A stretch of 25,337 nucleotides of DNA from CAMPJM01 sp964440915 (GTDB lineage: Bacteria > Bacteroidota > Bacteroidia > Cytophagales > Cyclobacteriaceae), in the NCBI GenBank assembly GCA_964440915.1, contig CAYTTV010000047.1, forward strand, positions 1 through 25,337, in the 5' to 3' direction. The position numbers were made by a program, and so were the translations under genes. Under the pieces are notes generated by a model, which was not told the origin of the DNA, did no database searches, and saw nothing but the letters and a program-made list of their open reading frames with translations. Positions 1 to 8,149 of the stretch are shown piece by piece; the first letter of the stretch is position 1; every line of letters begins with the position of its first letter.

Positions 1-53
1 ACCCCTGTTACCAGGATGAAAACCTGGCGTCCTAACCCCTAGACGAACGGACC
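1..53 (-). tRNA. tRNA-Glu (UUC), 3' part outside the window
   Basis: The reverse complement begins GGTCCGTTCGTCTAGGGG and reads through the D arm into an anticodon stem CCAGG/CCTGG (plus positions 11-27). That stem encloses the seven-base loop TTTTCAT, whose central triplet TTC is the anticodon for glutamate. The variable region and the start of the T arm (ACAGGGGT) follow, and the window edge then cuts off the rest of the T arm and the acceptor 3' strand, roughly 20 bases. The 5' end is at 53. A promoter-like element lies about 75 bases upstream (126-157). Identity as tRNA-Glu is clear from the anticodon and the typical bacterial tRNA-Glu sequence; whether more tRNAs follow in a cluster cannot be seen. 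Confidence 0.93.
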
Positions 54-125
54 TTTTTTCAACTTGCTCCTTAGGAAATATCCATTAAATCCTACATTTC
101 CAGAGCCCTATCGAAAATTGTGATG

Positions 126-157
126 CAAATATAGATGGATAGGCCATATTAAGCAAA
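126..157 (-). promoter_or_regulatory. Bacteroidota-type promoter for tRNA-Glu
   Basis: On the minus strand TTTG (154-157) is followed by exactly 20 bases and then TATATTTG (126-133). This matches the Bacteroidota primary sigma consensus (TTTG, 19-21 bases, TAnnTTTG) without mismatch. The predicted transcript start near 119-121 leaves a leader of about 65 bases before the tRNA. The remainder of 54-314 holds no gene that I can support. It does contain a perfect 6-1-6 palindrome at 228-240 (GTTGATTATCAAC) of unknown meaning. Confidence 0.6.
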
Positions 158-314
158 TCAAGTGAAAATATTTTCTTGTTTTCCTCCTTCATCAAGGTGT
201 TAAATCCATTATTCGAGGTTGTTTATAGTTGATTATCAACAAGAAACTATTCGGTGACAACTATTTAAATTTCCCCATCGAAAGATAATCGAGGAAAGAT
301 TGGCATGGCGTACA

Positions 315-815
315 CTAACCCATTTCTAGAAAAGGCTGCCAAGTCTCATCTACAGTCCCAGAATATTGCCTCAAAAACAGGATAAATGAAGGCTTATAAG
401 GCCGCTTACGGAGCAGAAGCCCTGATTCTTCCAAAAAATAATCGCCCTTGCGTGAATTGCAGGACTTACAAGCGGTAACCATATTTTTCCATGTAGAGCG
501 CCCTCGTTTGGATTTAGGCACCACATGATCGATTGTTAAATCTTTGGATGTGCCACAATATTGGCACATAAAGCCATCCCTTCTAAAGATATTTTGACGT
601 GTGAGCACAACGCCCTGATAAGGCAAATGCACATACCGGTTCAACCTAACCACAGAAGGCATAGGGTATGAACATGAGATCGACCTCAAGGCCATGCCTT
701 CAGCCACAGATACCAGCTCTGCTTTTTTGAGGTAGAGCAATAGAAATGCTTTTGTTGCAGAGCATATGGTAAATGGAGCGTAATCTTGATTCAATACCAA
801 CGCTTTCCGTTTCAT
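315..815 (-). CDS. HNH endonuclease family protein
   Basis: This 166-residue protein carries an HNH nuclease domain of the zinc-stabilised type. The first zinc pair is C84/C87 (CQYCG), the catalytic pair is D96-H97 in IDHVVPKS, a conserved N111 follows, and the second zinc pair is C116/C119 in CKSCNSRKG. The first 75 residues form the extension usual in the short Bacteroidota/cyanobacterial HNH proteins of about 165-170 residues, so it looks full length. Family members are presumed DNA nucleases, but the cellular role of these stand-alone HNH proteins is not established. The ATG at 815 lies 66 bases beyond the stop of the NlpC/P60 gene on the same strand, so co-transcription with smpB and that gene is possible. 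No restriction, phage or toxin partner is adjacent. Confidence 0.88.
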   Translation of the reverse strand: MKRKALVLNQDYAPFTICSATKAFLLLYLKKAELVSVAEGMALRSISCSYPMPSVVRLNRYVHLPYQGVVLTRQNIFRRDGFMCQYCGTSKDLTIDHVVPKSKRGRSTWKNMVTACKSCNSRKGDYFLEESGLLLRKRPYKPSFILFLRQYSGTVDETWQPFLEMG

Positions 816-881
816 GAACTTAAAAATTATCCAATATACCTAATACTTCTTTTTTGCCACTCGATGCGATAGCCGCAACGT

Positions 882-1685
882 TTATTTTAGCACTCTTCTG
901 ATGGCAGCAAGTTGGTGTGTATATAATTCATCGTTCTCACTATAAATACCCTTTTCGTCTACTTTATCCACTTTCACCTGCCCAGATGCGTGTATAACTT
1001 CATTATCCTCCAATAAAATGCCCACATGGTTTATGCGGCCTTCATTGTTGCTGAAATACAACAAGTCACCGGGGCTTGCTTGTTCCAAACCATCCACCTT
1101 TTCTCCTTGAACTGCCTGCTTTCTTGCATCTCTTTGCAACCTATAGCCCGCAATCTTGAACACTTGCTGTACAAAGCCACTACAATCAATACCAAACGGG
1201 CTCTTGCCTCCCCACAAATACGGACTGTTGATATAGCGAAAAGCAATCACTTTTATAAAGTCAAACTCTCTTCTTTGATTCAAGCTCTTTGCATCCCCGT
1301 TAAACGCCAATTGCTCTTCCATTTTAAAGAGTTCATTTGTGGCAATAGGCAGAACACTGCCAATGACTATGTTGATCAGCTTCTTTTTGAATAAGATGTT
1401 AGAGGTGTAATCGAGCGTAATTTTATAATCTGAGTTATTAATTTGCTCATAATATTCATCCGAGACCGGATAGTGCTGCTTTGCGTCTATCCATCCTTCA
1501 TAATCGTCAAAATATATTTTGATCTTTAGCCACTTACCACTTTCAGATACGTCGATAATAGTATAATGATCCCCAAAAAGGAGTTGTGTTACCTGCTCAC
1601 TCTGGTCGGCAGCCGCGGCTCTTACAGGCACTATGCTCAAACGGCATACTCCCTTTGATAAAGCTTTATATATTGTTGCCATCAT
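882..1685 (-). CDS. C40 (NlpC/P60) peptidase with N-terminal SH3b domain
   Basis: This 267-residue protein has a bacterial SH3-like domain (about residues 10-75, with the typical GKWLKIKIYFDDYEGWI pattern) followed by an NlpC/P60 cysteine peptidase domain (about 140-267). The catalytic Cys is C168 in the DCSGF motif, the catalytic His is H220 in INHVGI, and H232 in HASG is the likely third residue. The family cuts gamma-D-glutamyl-diamino-acid bonds of peptidoglycan peptides. Here there is no signal peptide, and the layout resembles the YkfC-type enzymes of cell-wall peptide recycling, so a cytoplasmic recycling role is my inference. Two ATGs (1685 and 1682) are possible starts. It begins nine bases after the smpB stop, which indicates one operon. 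Confidence 0.9.
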   Translation of the reverse strand: MMATIYKALSKGVCRLSIVPVRAAAADQSEQVTQLLFGDHYTIIDVSESGKWLKIKIYFDDYEGWIDAKQHYPVSDEYYEQINNSDYKITLDYTSNILFKKKLINIVIGSVLPIATNELFKMEEQLAFNGDAKSLNQRREFDFIKVIAFRYINSPYLWGGKSPFGIDCSGFVQQVFKIAGYRLQRDARKQAVQGEKVDGLEQASPGDLLYFSNNEGRINHVGILLEDNEVIHASGQVKVDKVDEKGIYSENDELYTHQLAAIRRVLK

Positions 1686-1694
1686 AAAAATTGG

Positions 1695-2159
1695 TTATAA
1701 TTTAACCCTTTCCATTTCTCTTTTAACGTCCTTATCTTTAATAGAATCCCGTTTGTCATACAATTTCTTCCCTTTGGCCAGGGCTATCTCCATTTTGGCC
1801 AAGCCCCTCTCATTGATAAAAAGCCGAGTGGGAATAATAGTGTTTCCCTTGTCCTGCATCCCTTTTTCCAACTTCTTCAACTCCTTCTTGTTCAGGAGCA
1901 GCTTCCTTTCTCTAGTAAGGTCATGATTAAAATGGGCCGCCTGTGCATAAGGAGATATATGCATTTGTTTGACCCATAATTCGTCCCGAAAAAAAGTACA
2001 ATAGGCATCTTGAAGATTTGCCTTGCCTTCTCTCAAGGATTTTATTTCAGTTCCCTTCAGCACTATTCCCGCAATAAAAGTTTCAATAAAGAAATATTCG
2101 AATGAAGCCTTTTTATTTCTGATTTGTATGTTTTTAGCAAATCTATTTTCTTTCGCCAT
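1695..2159 (-). CDS. smpB: SsrA-binding protein SmpB
   Basis: The 154-residue sequence is the full usual length for SmpB. It starts with the typical NKKASFEYFFIETFIAGIVLKG-type OB-fold strand region, has the conserved GTEIKSLREGKANLQDAY block and the ISPYAQ and NHDLTRERKLLL segments, and ends in a basic tail (KLYDKRDSIKDKDVKREMER) that mimics an mRNA helix in the decoding centre. SmpB binds tmRNA and delivers it to ribosomes stalled on broken mRNA (trans-translation). The ATG at 2159 is the only sensible start. The NlpC/P60 gene follows after nine bases. No tmRNA gene is recognisable in the window. Confidence 0.97.
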   Translation of the reverse strand: MAKENRFAKNIQIRNKKASFEYFFIETFIAGIVLKGTEIKSLREGKANLQDAYCTFFRDELWVKQMHISPYAQAAHFNHDLTRERKLLLNKKELKKLEKGMQDKGNTIIPTRLFINERGLAKMEIALAKGKKLYDKRDSIKDKDVKREMERVKL

Positions 2160-2292
2160 ATACGCCTGATAAACAATGTAAACTACTAATTTTAATTCAA
2201 AAATTCTGCCACCTTAAGCATTTTTCCAGTGCAATGTCCTTAGTGAAGCTCTTTGTGATAGGTTTCCTGCATTTCATATTACCACGCTAACC

Positions 2293-2314
2293 AACTTGCG
2301 AGAGCAGGTTTTTT
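2293..2314 (+). terminator. Orphan intrinsic terminator on the plus strand
   Basis: The plus strand reads AACTTGC, loop GAGA, GCAGGTT, then a run of six T (2309-2314). This makes a seven-pair stem including one U-G wobble. On the minus strand the wobble becomes a C-A mismatch and there is no T run, so the element works only for a plus-strand transcript. No plus-strand gene lies upstream: 2160-2292 is the region upstream of smpB, which points the other way. The rest of 2160-2403 holds no supported coding sequence. Just after the tsaD stop there is only a weak minus-strand hairpin (AACACC-GATA-GGTTTT, about 2380-2402) that might end tsaD. Confidence 0.5.
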
Positions 2315-2403
2315 CATTTAAAGGCCCTCTTATTAATTCAAACTTGCAGGGAGGCCAACAATTCGTACCCTTACCCTCAACGAGAAAAACCTATCGGTGT
2401 TTC

Positions 2404-3408
2404 CTAGATTTTCATTCTTGGCAGGGGGCTAGCATCAAGTCCACAAAACATTTTCTCCTTATACATATAATGTGCCGTAATGGCTACCATTGCCGCATTG
2501 TCAGTACAATATTCAAATTTAGGCACGTACACATGCCATCCATGCTTTGTTGCTGCATCTTTCATCGCAGCCCTTAGCCCAGAATTGGCAGAAACGCCTC
2601 CTGCAATAGCTACATGACGGATGTTCATTTGCTTGGCCGCTTTTTCCAACTTTCTCATCAGCATGCTGACAAGGGTGGATTGAAAGCTGGCACAAATATC
2701 AGCCATATTATTGGCTACAAAATCAGGATCCTTTGCTGTAGCATCACGCAAAAAATACAGGAAAGCCGTTTTGATCCCACTAAAGGAAAAGTCTAGGCCT
2801 GGCATTTCAGTACGAGGAAAGTCAAAAGCCTTTGGATTTCCTTGCTGGCCATAGCGGTCTATTAAAGGCCCTCCTGGATAAGGGAGGCCCAATAACTTGG
2901 CAGATTTATCAAATGCTTCTCCTACAGCGTCATCTTGCGTCTCCCCAATTACTTCCATTTTTAGAAAGTCATGCACCAGAACTATTTGTGTATGACCTCC
3001 ACTTACTGTAAGGCAGAGAAAAGGAAATTCAGGTTTTGGGTCATCAATGAAATGAGCCAAGATATGGGCTTGCATGTGGTTGACACCAATCAGCGGCACG
3101 TCCAAACCCATCGCCAAAAATTTAGCAAAAGAATTACCTACCAATAATGCCCCTAATAACCCAGGTCCTTGTGTAAAAGCCACCGCACTTAGCTGGCTTT
3201 TATCTATATTTGCAGAAGCCAATGCCTGACTTACAACAGGTACGATATTTGCCTGATGAGCACGCGAGGCAAGCTCCGGCACAACGCCTCCATATGCTTG
3301 ATGGACAGATTGCGTAGCTATTATATTATTAAGTATCTTACCATTCTGGACAATAGCCGCTGAGGTTTCATCACATGAAGATTCGATAGCCAGGATTATA
3401 GTTGACAT
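2404..3408 (-). CDS. tsaD: tRNA N6-threonylcarbamoyladenosine (t6A37) transferase TsaD
   Basis: TsaD is the catalytic subunit of the TsaBDE system that transfers threonylcarbamoyl from TC-AMP to A37 of ANN-decoding tRNAs. The start is placed at the ATG at 3408, giving 334 residues, the normal family length. The protein then opens with the conserved MSTIILAIESSCDETSAAIV; an upstream non-ATG extension to 3444 adds 12 unconserved residues. Metal ligands H111 and H115 lie in NHMQAHILAH. The ASKHA nucleotide-binding blocks include TQGPGLLGALLVG, LTVSGGHTQ, GEAFDKSAKLLGL, AIAGGVSANSGLR and YCTDNAAMVA. tsaB and tsaE are not in the window. The gene is head to head with the tamB-like gene, and its promoter lies inside that gene's first codons. 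Confidence 0.97.
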   Translation of the reverse strand: MSTIILAIESSCDETSAAIVQNGKILNNIIATQSVHQAYGGVVPELASRAHQANIVPVVSQALASANIDKSQLSAVAFTQGPGLLGALLVGNSFAKFLAMGLDVPLIGVNHMQAHILAHFIDDPKPEFPFLCLTVSGGHTQIVLVHDFLKMEVIGETQDDAVGEAFDKSAKLLGLPYPGGPLIDRYGQQGNPKAFDFPRTEMPGLDFSFSGIKTAFLYFLRDATAKDPDFVANNMADICASFQSTLVSMLMRKLEKAAKQMNIRHVAIAGGVSANSGLRAAMKDAATKHGWHVYVPKFEYCTDNAAMVAITAHYMYKEKMFCGLDASPLPRMKI

Positions 3409-3413
3409 TAGTA

Positions 3414-3444
3414 CAAATTGAACGAAGAAAAGAATTTTACGCAA
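3414..3444 (-). promoter_or_regulatory. Probable tsaD promoter, giving a leaderless mRNA
   Basis: On the minus strand TTG (3442-3444) is followed by exactly 20 bases and TCAATTTG (3414-3421), one base away from the Bacteroidota TAnnTTTG element. Only five bases (TACTA) separate this element from the tsaD ATG at 3408. The expected transcription start therefore falls at or next to the start codon. The element overlaps codons 1-9 of the divergent tamB-like gene. Confidence 0.5.
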
Positions 3445-6400
3445 GTTATTAAAAAAGGGATTGTGAAAACAATTCTTTGGACGGCTGTTGCGGTCGTGCT
3501 AGGCCTTGCCCTTCTTATTTCTGCACTTCAAATCCCTTATGTACAAACAAAGGTAGCAGGGAAGCTAACGGAAATTGTATCCGAAAAAATTCAATTCCCT
3601 GTAGAGATAGGCTATGTCAATATCCGCTGGTTTGACAGCATATTGCTGGAAGATGTCCTTATAAAGGATACTGGAAGCAACGACATGATCAAAGTCAAAG
3701 AACTGTTCATAGATTTTCAACTTTATGCCTTGTTCGACCCGTCCAACATCACCATAGACAAGGTAACACTCGATCATGCCCAGGTAGATTTGGTAAAAAA
3801 TACGGACTATGGTCTGAATATCAGCTTATTCATCTACAACCTACGGGAGTGGCTGGCATCGGATAAGCCTGCCAAAAAGAAGCCTGTTTTCTCCATCCAA
3901 AGCGTTGAACTTCAGAACACTCAATTTTCTATCAATGACCCGAGCAAAGATTCGATCAACGATGGTTTTGACCACTACCACTTTAATCTGGCAGATATAA
4001 CGCTGAGCGCAAAGGACTTTAGAGTAGTGGCCGATACTTTGGAATTCGATCTATTGTCTCTCACTACGCATGATGTTAAAACAGGCCTTACAATCCATGA
4101 GATGAACACTTTTTTCCGGCTTTCTCAACAAGCCATGGAATTTCAAGCGCTTCATATTCATGCCAACGAAAGCCATATTCGCGATAGCATTGTCTTTAAT
4201 TTCGAAAGTACAACAGCCTTGAGCTATTTTACCGACAGTGTAAAGTTCTCAGCACAGCTAGACTCCACCATAATCAATTCAAAAGACCTGGCGTTATTTG
4301 CTCCTTCATTAAACAAATATGAAGATTATTATAGGCTTAGCGGAAATCTGTCAGGCATGGTAAAAGATCTCTACATCAAGGACATGCAACTGGCCTTTGG
4401 TCAAAACAGCCTGCTTCAGGGGGAACTGAATTTTGAAGGACTTCCACATATCCAAGAAACTTTTATAGCAGGAAATTTAACGAATGCGGTGATTGCGCCT
4501 GCGGATGTAAAGAAATATGTGAACGCGGACATCTATAAACAAGCAGAAAAACTCGGCAACGTGAAACTTACAGGAAGATTTGTAGGCTTTCCGAATGATT
4601 TTGTAGCAAACGGTTCTTTCTATACTGAAATAGGCCATGTCGTATCCGACATCAATTTAAAAATTGATGAAACAAATAAAAAGTCTCATTATAGTGGCAA
4701 AATCTCTACACATAATTTTGATTTAGGCAAGATCGTAGGAAGGCCGGATTTGGTGCAAAAAATAAACATGCAAGGCAACATCGCCGGTTCAGGTTTTCAG
4801 TTAGAAAACGCCGAATTCGACCTAAAAGCTACCATCACCCAACTAGGATTCAAAGGTTATAACTATAGAAATATCAACACCGATGCTCGGATGGCTAAAG
4901 AGTTTTTTCGTGGGCAGTTGAGCATTGATGACCCCAATCTCAGATTTGAAGCGGATGCAAGTGTAGACTTACGAAAAAACGTCAACAAAATAATGATCCA
5001 AGCCCAATTGGATACTGCCTTGTTAAAGCCTTTAAAACTGTCGGAAAAGGAAATCGTCATCGGCACTAATCTGGACGTTGACATAACGGGATTAGAAATT
5101 GACAGCATTATAGGAGCGGCCAGCTTTACCAATACCTTCTTTAGCTATGAAGGAAATGCTTTGAAAATCGACTCGCTCGATCTGTTGTCGCTGCGGGAAG
5201 ATGGTATCAGAAATTTCTTGCTGAATACAGATTTTGTTGAAATCGCCGCATCAGGAAACTACGAGTTCACCACGCTCTATGATGATGTGATCAGGCTAGT
5301 AAATGAATATAGACTTAATTTTGAAAACAATGATCAAAAGATCAGGAGGTATTATTCCTCTAAAAAGAAGGCTGCCGTTGATAAGTATGACCTTAGTTTT
5401 GAAATTAATCTCTTAGATATAAATCCTATTGCTCAATTGTTTGCCCCCCAATTGACAGTAAGCAAAAACACACTTTTAGAAGGCAGTTTCACAGGAGGCT
5501 ATACGGCCATACTTGCCCTCAATAGCCAAATTGACACGCTAAACTACAATGGCCTTGAAATTTACAACACCCAAGCAGAAGTCAATACTTCTAAAATAGC
5601 AGACAGCACCAATGTGCTGGCAATGGCCTATATATATTCTAAAAATCAAAGCCTCAAGAATTTACCTGAAACGAAGGATTTATTATTTGAAGGCGTATGG
5701 CTTAACGACCACATCGATTTTAGAACCAATATCATGGTAGAAGATGAAAAGAATTATGCCAATATCAACGGTGAATTACAGTTTCTTACCAATAGGACAG
5801 AGATACGCTTTACAAAATCAAACCTATTCGCCATCGGAAAGCAATGGGACGTGATACCTTCCAATAAAATTACGATCGCCAATAGAGAAATCACAGTGGA
5901 TAATCTTAAGGTTTATCATGGCCATCAAGATATTACGATCAATGGTGCCCTTTCCGATAGTACAGACAAAAAGCTAACAGTAGAGATCAACAACTTCGAT
6001 GTGAGCAATTTGAACCCGCTACTGCCCTATCAGCTCAGGGGAGAGGTCAACGGATACCTCGACATTCAAAACTTTTATTCTGAGGTGTTAATGGAAAGCG
6101 AGATGGCCTTGAACGACTTAATGATCGAGGAGTTTTTAATAGGCAACCTGTCGGGTCTTTCAAAATGGAACAACGCAGCACACAGACTGGACATTGACTT
6201 TCAAATTGACCGGCTTTCAAAGAAAATAATGACACTGGGCGGCTTCATCCAACCCCAGAACAAAGAAAACCAACTCAACATTGTGGCCAGCTTTGACCAA
6301 GCCAATATGAATATAGCTGAGCCTTTTATCAAGGATGTTTTTTCAGAAATAAAAGGGGTGGCAAGCGGAAAATTCAACATTTCGGGCATGCTCAACTATC

Positions 6401-8058
6401 CTATTCTTACGGGTGAAGGAGAGATTGCTGGGGGTGGCTTCAAACTCAACTATCTGAATACAAGCTATACTTTCGGAGGAAAACTTTTCTTCGATACCAA
6501 TGAAATAGGGGTAAGACAACTTAATCTTTACGATGCCAACCGCAACTTGGCGGTACTGAATGGAGGTGTCTTCCATGACGGATTCAAAAATTTCATCATT
6601 GATTTGAGGACGCAATTAAACAATTTTGAGGTGCTCAATACTTCTGCCACCAACAATGACCTCTATTATGGCCATGCTTTTGTCACTGGTCAGCTCAATA
6701 TCCTTGGGGCTGTCAAAAACCTGCACTTCAATGCAAGGGCCACTACCAACAAAGGCACAAAGATCTTTATCCCTATTAAAAACACGACGGGGGTGCAGCA
6801 GGAAGCCTATATCAACTTTGTCAATTTAAAAGACTCTACAAAGGCATTAGCGATAGAGAATATTCAGAACCATGTGGATCTAAGAGGCATCAACCTTAAT
6901 TTCGACATTGACATTACACCTGATGCCTATACCGAGATCATCTTTGACCTTCAAGCTGGCGATATTATTAGAGGACGAGGCGATGGAAAAATAAACCTAA
7001 AAATAGATACCAATGGGGACTTCAATATGTTTGGCAACTATGAATTTGTTGAAGGAGGGTACAATTTTACGCTATACAATATTATCAACAAAGAGTTCAA
7101 CATTCAAAAAGGCAGTACCATTAATTGGTATGGTGATCCCTATGAGGGAATATTAGATATAACAGCCTCTTATTTACAAATGGCTTCCCTTGCCCCACTG
7201 GTAAACAATACTTCTGAGGAAGTAGAACTTACCGCTGAGCTAAAAAGAAGGTATCCAGTTGAAGTTATTCTAGATCTGGATGGGCCTTTGCTATCACCAG
7301 CCATCGGATTCGACATTAATATCACCAATTATCCTGAAAATGCCATTACCATGAATGGCGGGCCGAGCTTGGGCAATACTGTTGACTTATTTCTCTCAAG
7401 AATAAATTTGGATAAACAAGAGCGTGAAAGGCAAGTGTTCAGCTTAATAATTTTAAGGCAGTTCTCTCCTGAAAACTCCTTTAATACAAGTGGCACTTTT
7501 AGCAGTAGTGTGAGCGAACTGTTTTCCAACCAACTGAGCTATTGGATAACCCAAGTAGATGAAAACTTGGAGATAGACGTGGACCTGAGCGGTCTCGACG
7601 CCGACGCTTTCAACACTTTTCAGTTACGGCTATCTTATTCTTTTTTCAACGGCAGGTTAAGAGTCACCAGAGACGGAGCCTTTACAGATGTGGAAAATGA
7701 GACCAGCCCCATGAGCGTACTCGGCGAATGGACAGTAGAGTACTTCCTTACTAAAGACGGGAAATTCAGGGCAAAGGTATACAACAGGACCAATTACGAT
7801 TGGTATGACCAGAACAATCCAGAAACGCGCAACACGACGTTTTCAGGAGGACTAAGCTTGCTGCATGTAACCAGTTTTGATAATCTGAAGGAGCTATTTA
7901 GAGATTTCAAGAAAGAAAAAGCGGAACAAAGTCAAAATGAACCTGACCTAGACAACAAGGAGGATGAAAAGCAAGCACCAACCGACAAGCCTGCCCTTAA
8001 CGCAACTCACCCTCGAGAAGAAGAGCTGCGGCCTGCTATAGGACAACATATTATATAA
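3418..8058 (+). CDS. TamB-like translocation/assembly or lipid-transport protein (DUF490)
   Basis: This very large protein (1546 residues) has one N-terminal membrane anchor (about residues 17-38, after a short basic stretch), then more than 1000 residues of beta-rich repeats alternating short polar and hydrophobic strands, as in AsmA/TamB bridge proteins. It ends in a DUF490-like region (about 1100-1480, including GRGDGKINLKI, NMFGNYEFVEGGYNF and INWYGDPYEGILDITASY). The last 60 residues are charged and low in complexity. TamB-family proteins span the periplasm and are implicated in outer-membrane protein assembly (with TamA) and in phospholipid transport. TamA is not in the window. The start used is TTG at 3418, because a stop codon lies three codons upstream and no ATG is available; GTG at 3463 would remove the basic leader. 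Neighbourhood with tsaD is, to my knowledge, common in Bacteroidota. Confidence 0.9.
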   Translation: MNEEKNFTQVIKKGIVKTILWTAVAVVLGLALLISALQIPYVQTKVAGKLTEIVSEKIQFPVEIGYVNIRWFDSILLEDVLIKDTGSNDMIKVKELFIDFQLYALFDPSNITIDKVTLDHAQVDLVKNTDYGLNISLFIYNLREWLASDKPAKKKPVFSIQSVELQNTQFSINDPSKDSINDGFDHYHFNLADITLSAKDFRVVADTLEFDLLSLTTHDVKTGLTIHEMNTFFRLSQQAMEFQALHIHANESHIRDSIVFNFESTTALSYFTDSVKFSAQLDSTIINSKDLALFAPSLNKYEDYYRLSGNLSGMVKDLYIKDMQLAFGQNSLLQGELNFEGLPHIQETFIAGNLTNAVIAPADVKKYVNADIYKQAEKLGNVKLTGRFVGFPNDFVANGSFYTEIGHVVSDINLKIDETNKKSHYSGKISTHNFDLGKIVGRPDLVQKINMQGNIAGSGFQLENAEFDLKATITQLGFKGYNYRNINTDARMAKEFFRGQLSIDDPNLRFEADASVDLRKNVNKIMIQAQLDTALLKPLKLSEKEIVIGTNLDVDITGLEIDSIIGAASFTNTFFSYEGNALKIDSLDLLSLREDGIRNFLLNTDFVEIAASGNYEFTTLYDDVIRLVNEYRLNFENNDQKIRRYYSSKKKAAVDKYDLSFEINLLDINPIAQLFAPQLTVSKNTLLEGSFTGGYTAILALNSQIDTLNYNGLEIYNTQAEVNTSKIADSTNVLAMAYIYSKNQSLKNLPETKDLLFEGVWLNDHIDFRTNIMVEDEKNYANINGELQFLTNRTEIRFTKSNLFAIGKQWDVIPSNKITIANREITVDNLKVYHGHQDITINGALSDSTDKKLTVEINNFDVSNLNPLLPYQLRGEVNGYLDIQNFYSEVLMESEMALNDLMIEEFLIGNLSGLSKWNNAAHRLDIDFQIDRLSKKIMTLGGFIQPQNKENQLNIVASFDQANMNIAEPFIKDVFSEIKGVASGKFNISGMLNYPILTGEGEIAGGGFKLNYLNTSYTFGGKLFFDTNEIGVRQLNLYDANRNLAVLNGGVFHDGFKNFIIDLRTQLNNFEVLNTSATNNDLYYGHAFVTGQLNILGAVKNLHFNARATTNKGTKIFIPIKNTTGVQQEAYINFVNLKDSTKALAIENIQNHVDLRGINLNFDIDITPDAYTEIIFDLQAGDIIRGRGDGKINLKIDTNGDFNMFGNYEFVEGGYNFTLYNIINKEFNIQKGSTINWYGDPYEGILDITASYLQMASLAPLVNNTSEEVELTAELKRRYPVEVILDLDGPLLSPAIGFDINITNYPENAITMNGGPSLGNTVDLFLSRINLDKQERERQVFSLIILRQFSPENSFNTSGTFSSSVSELFSNQLSYWITQVDENLEIDVDLSGLDADAFNTFQLRLSYSFFNGRLRVTRDGAFTDVENETSPMSVLGEWTVEYFLTKDGKFRAKVYNRTNYDWYDQNNPETRNTTFSGGLSLLHVTSFDNLKELFRDFKKEKAEQSQNEPDLDNKEDEKQAPTDKPALNATHPREEELRPAIGQHII

Positions 8059-8136
8059 AGCCTAAGTCACAAACGAAATATTTAGCAGATACTGCCGCCC
8101 ATTAAAAATTTTATAGCGATAAGGGTACATCTATCT

Positions 8137-8144
8137 TATCTTTG
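8137..8144 (+). promoter_or_regulatory. Bacteroidota -7 element next to the DUF2279 gene start
   Basis: TATCTTTG is a perfect TAnnTTTG match ending five bases (CCTCA) before the ATG at 8150. No TTG is found 19-22 bases upstream (TAG stands at the 20-base spacing), so the -33 part is weak. If the element is used, transcription would start at about the A of the ATG and the mRNA would be leaderless. The 91-base gap 8059-8149 holds nothing else that I recognise. Confidence 0.45.
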
Positions 8145-8149
8145 CCTCA

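Noticed and set aside
228..240. Palindrome GTTGATTATCAAC downstream of the HNH gene
   Set aside because: Too short and without a T run or a gene start nearby to call it an operator or terminator; likely chance.
3409..3444. TsaD start at 3444
   Set aside because: The 12 extra residues are not part of the conserved N terminus and lie over the promoter; ATG at 3408 gives the normal protein.
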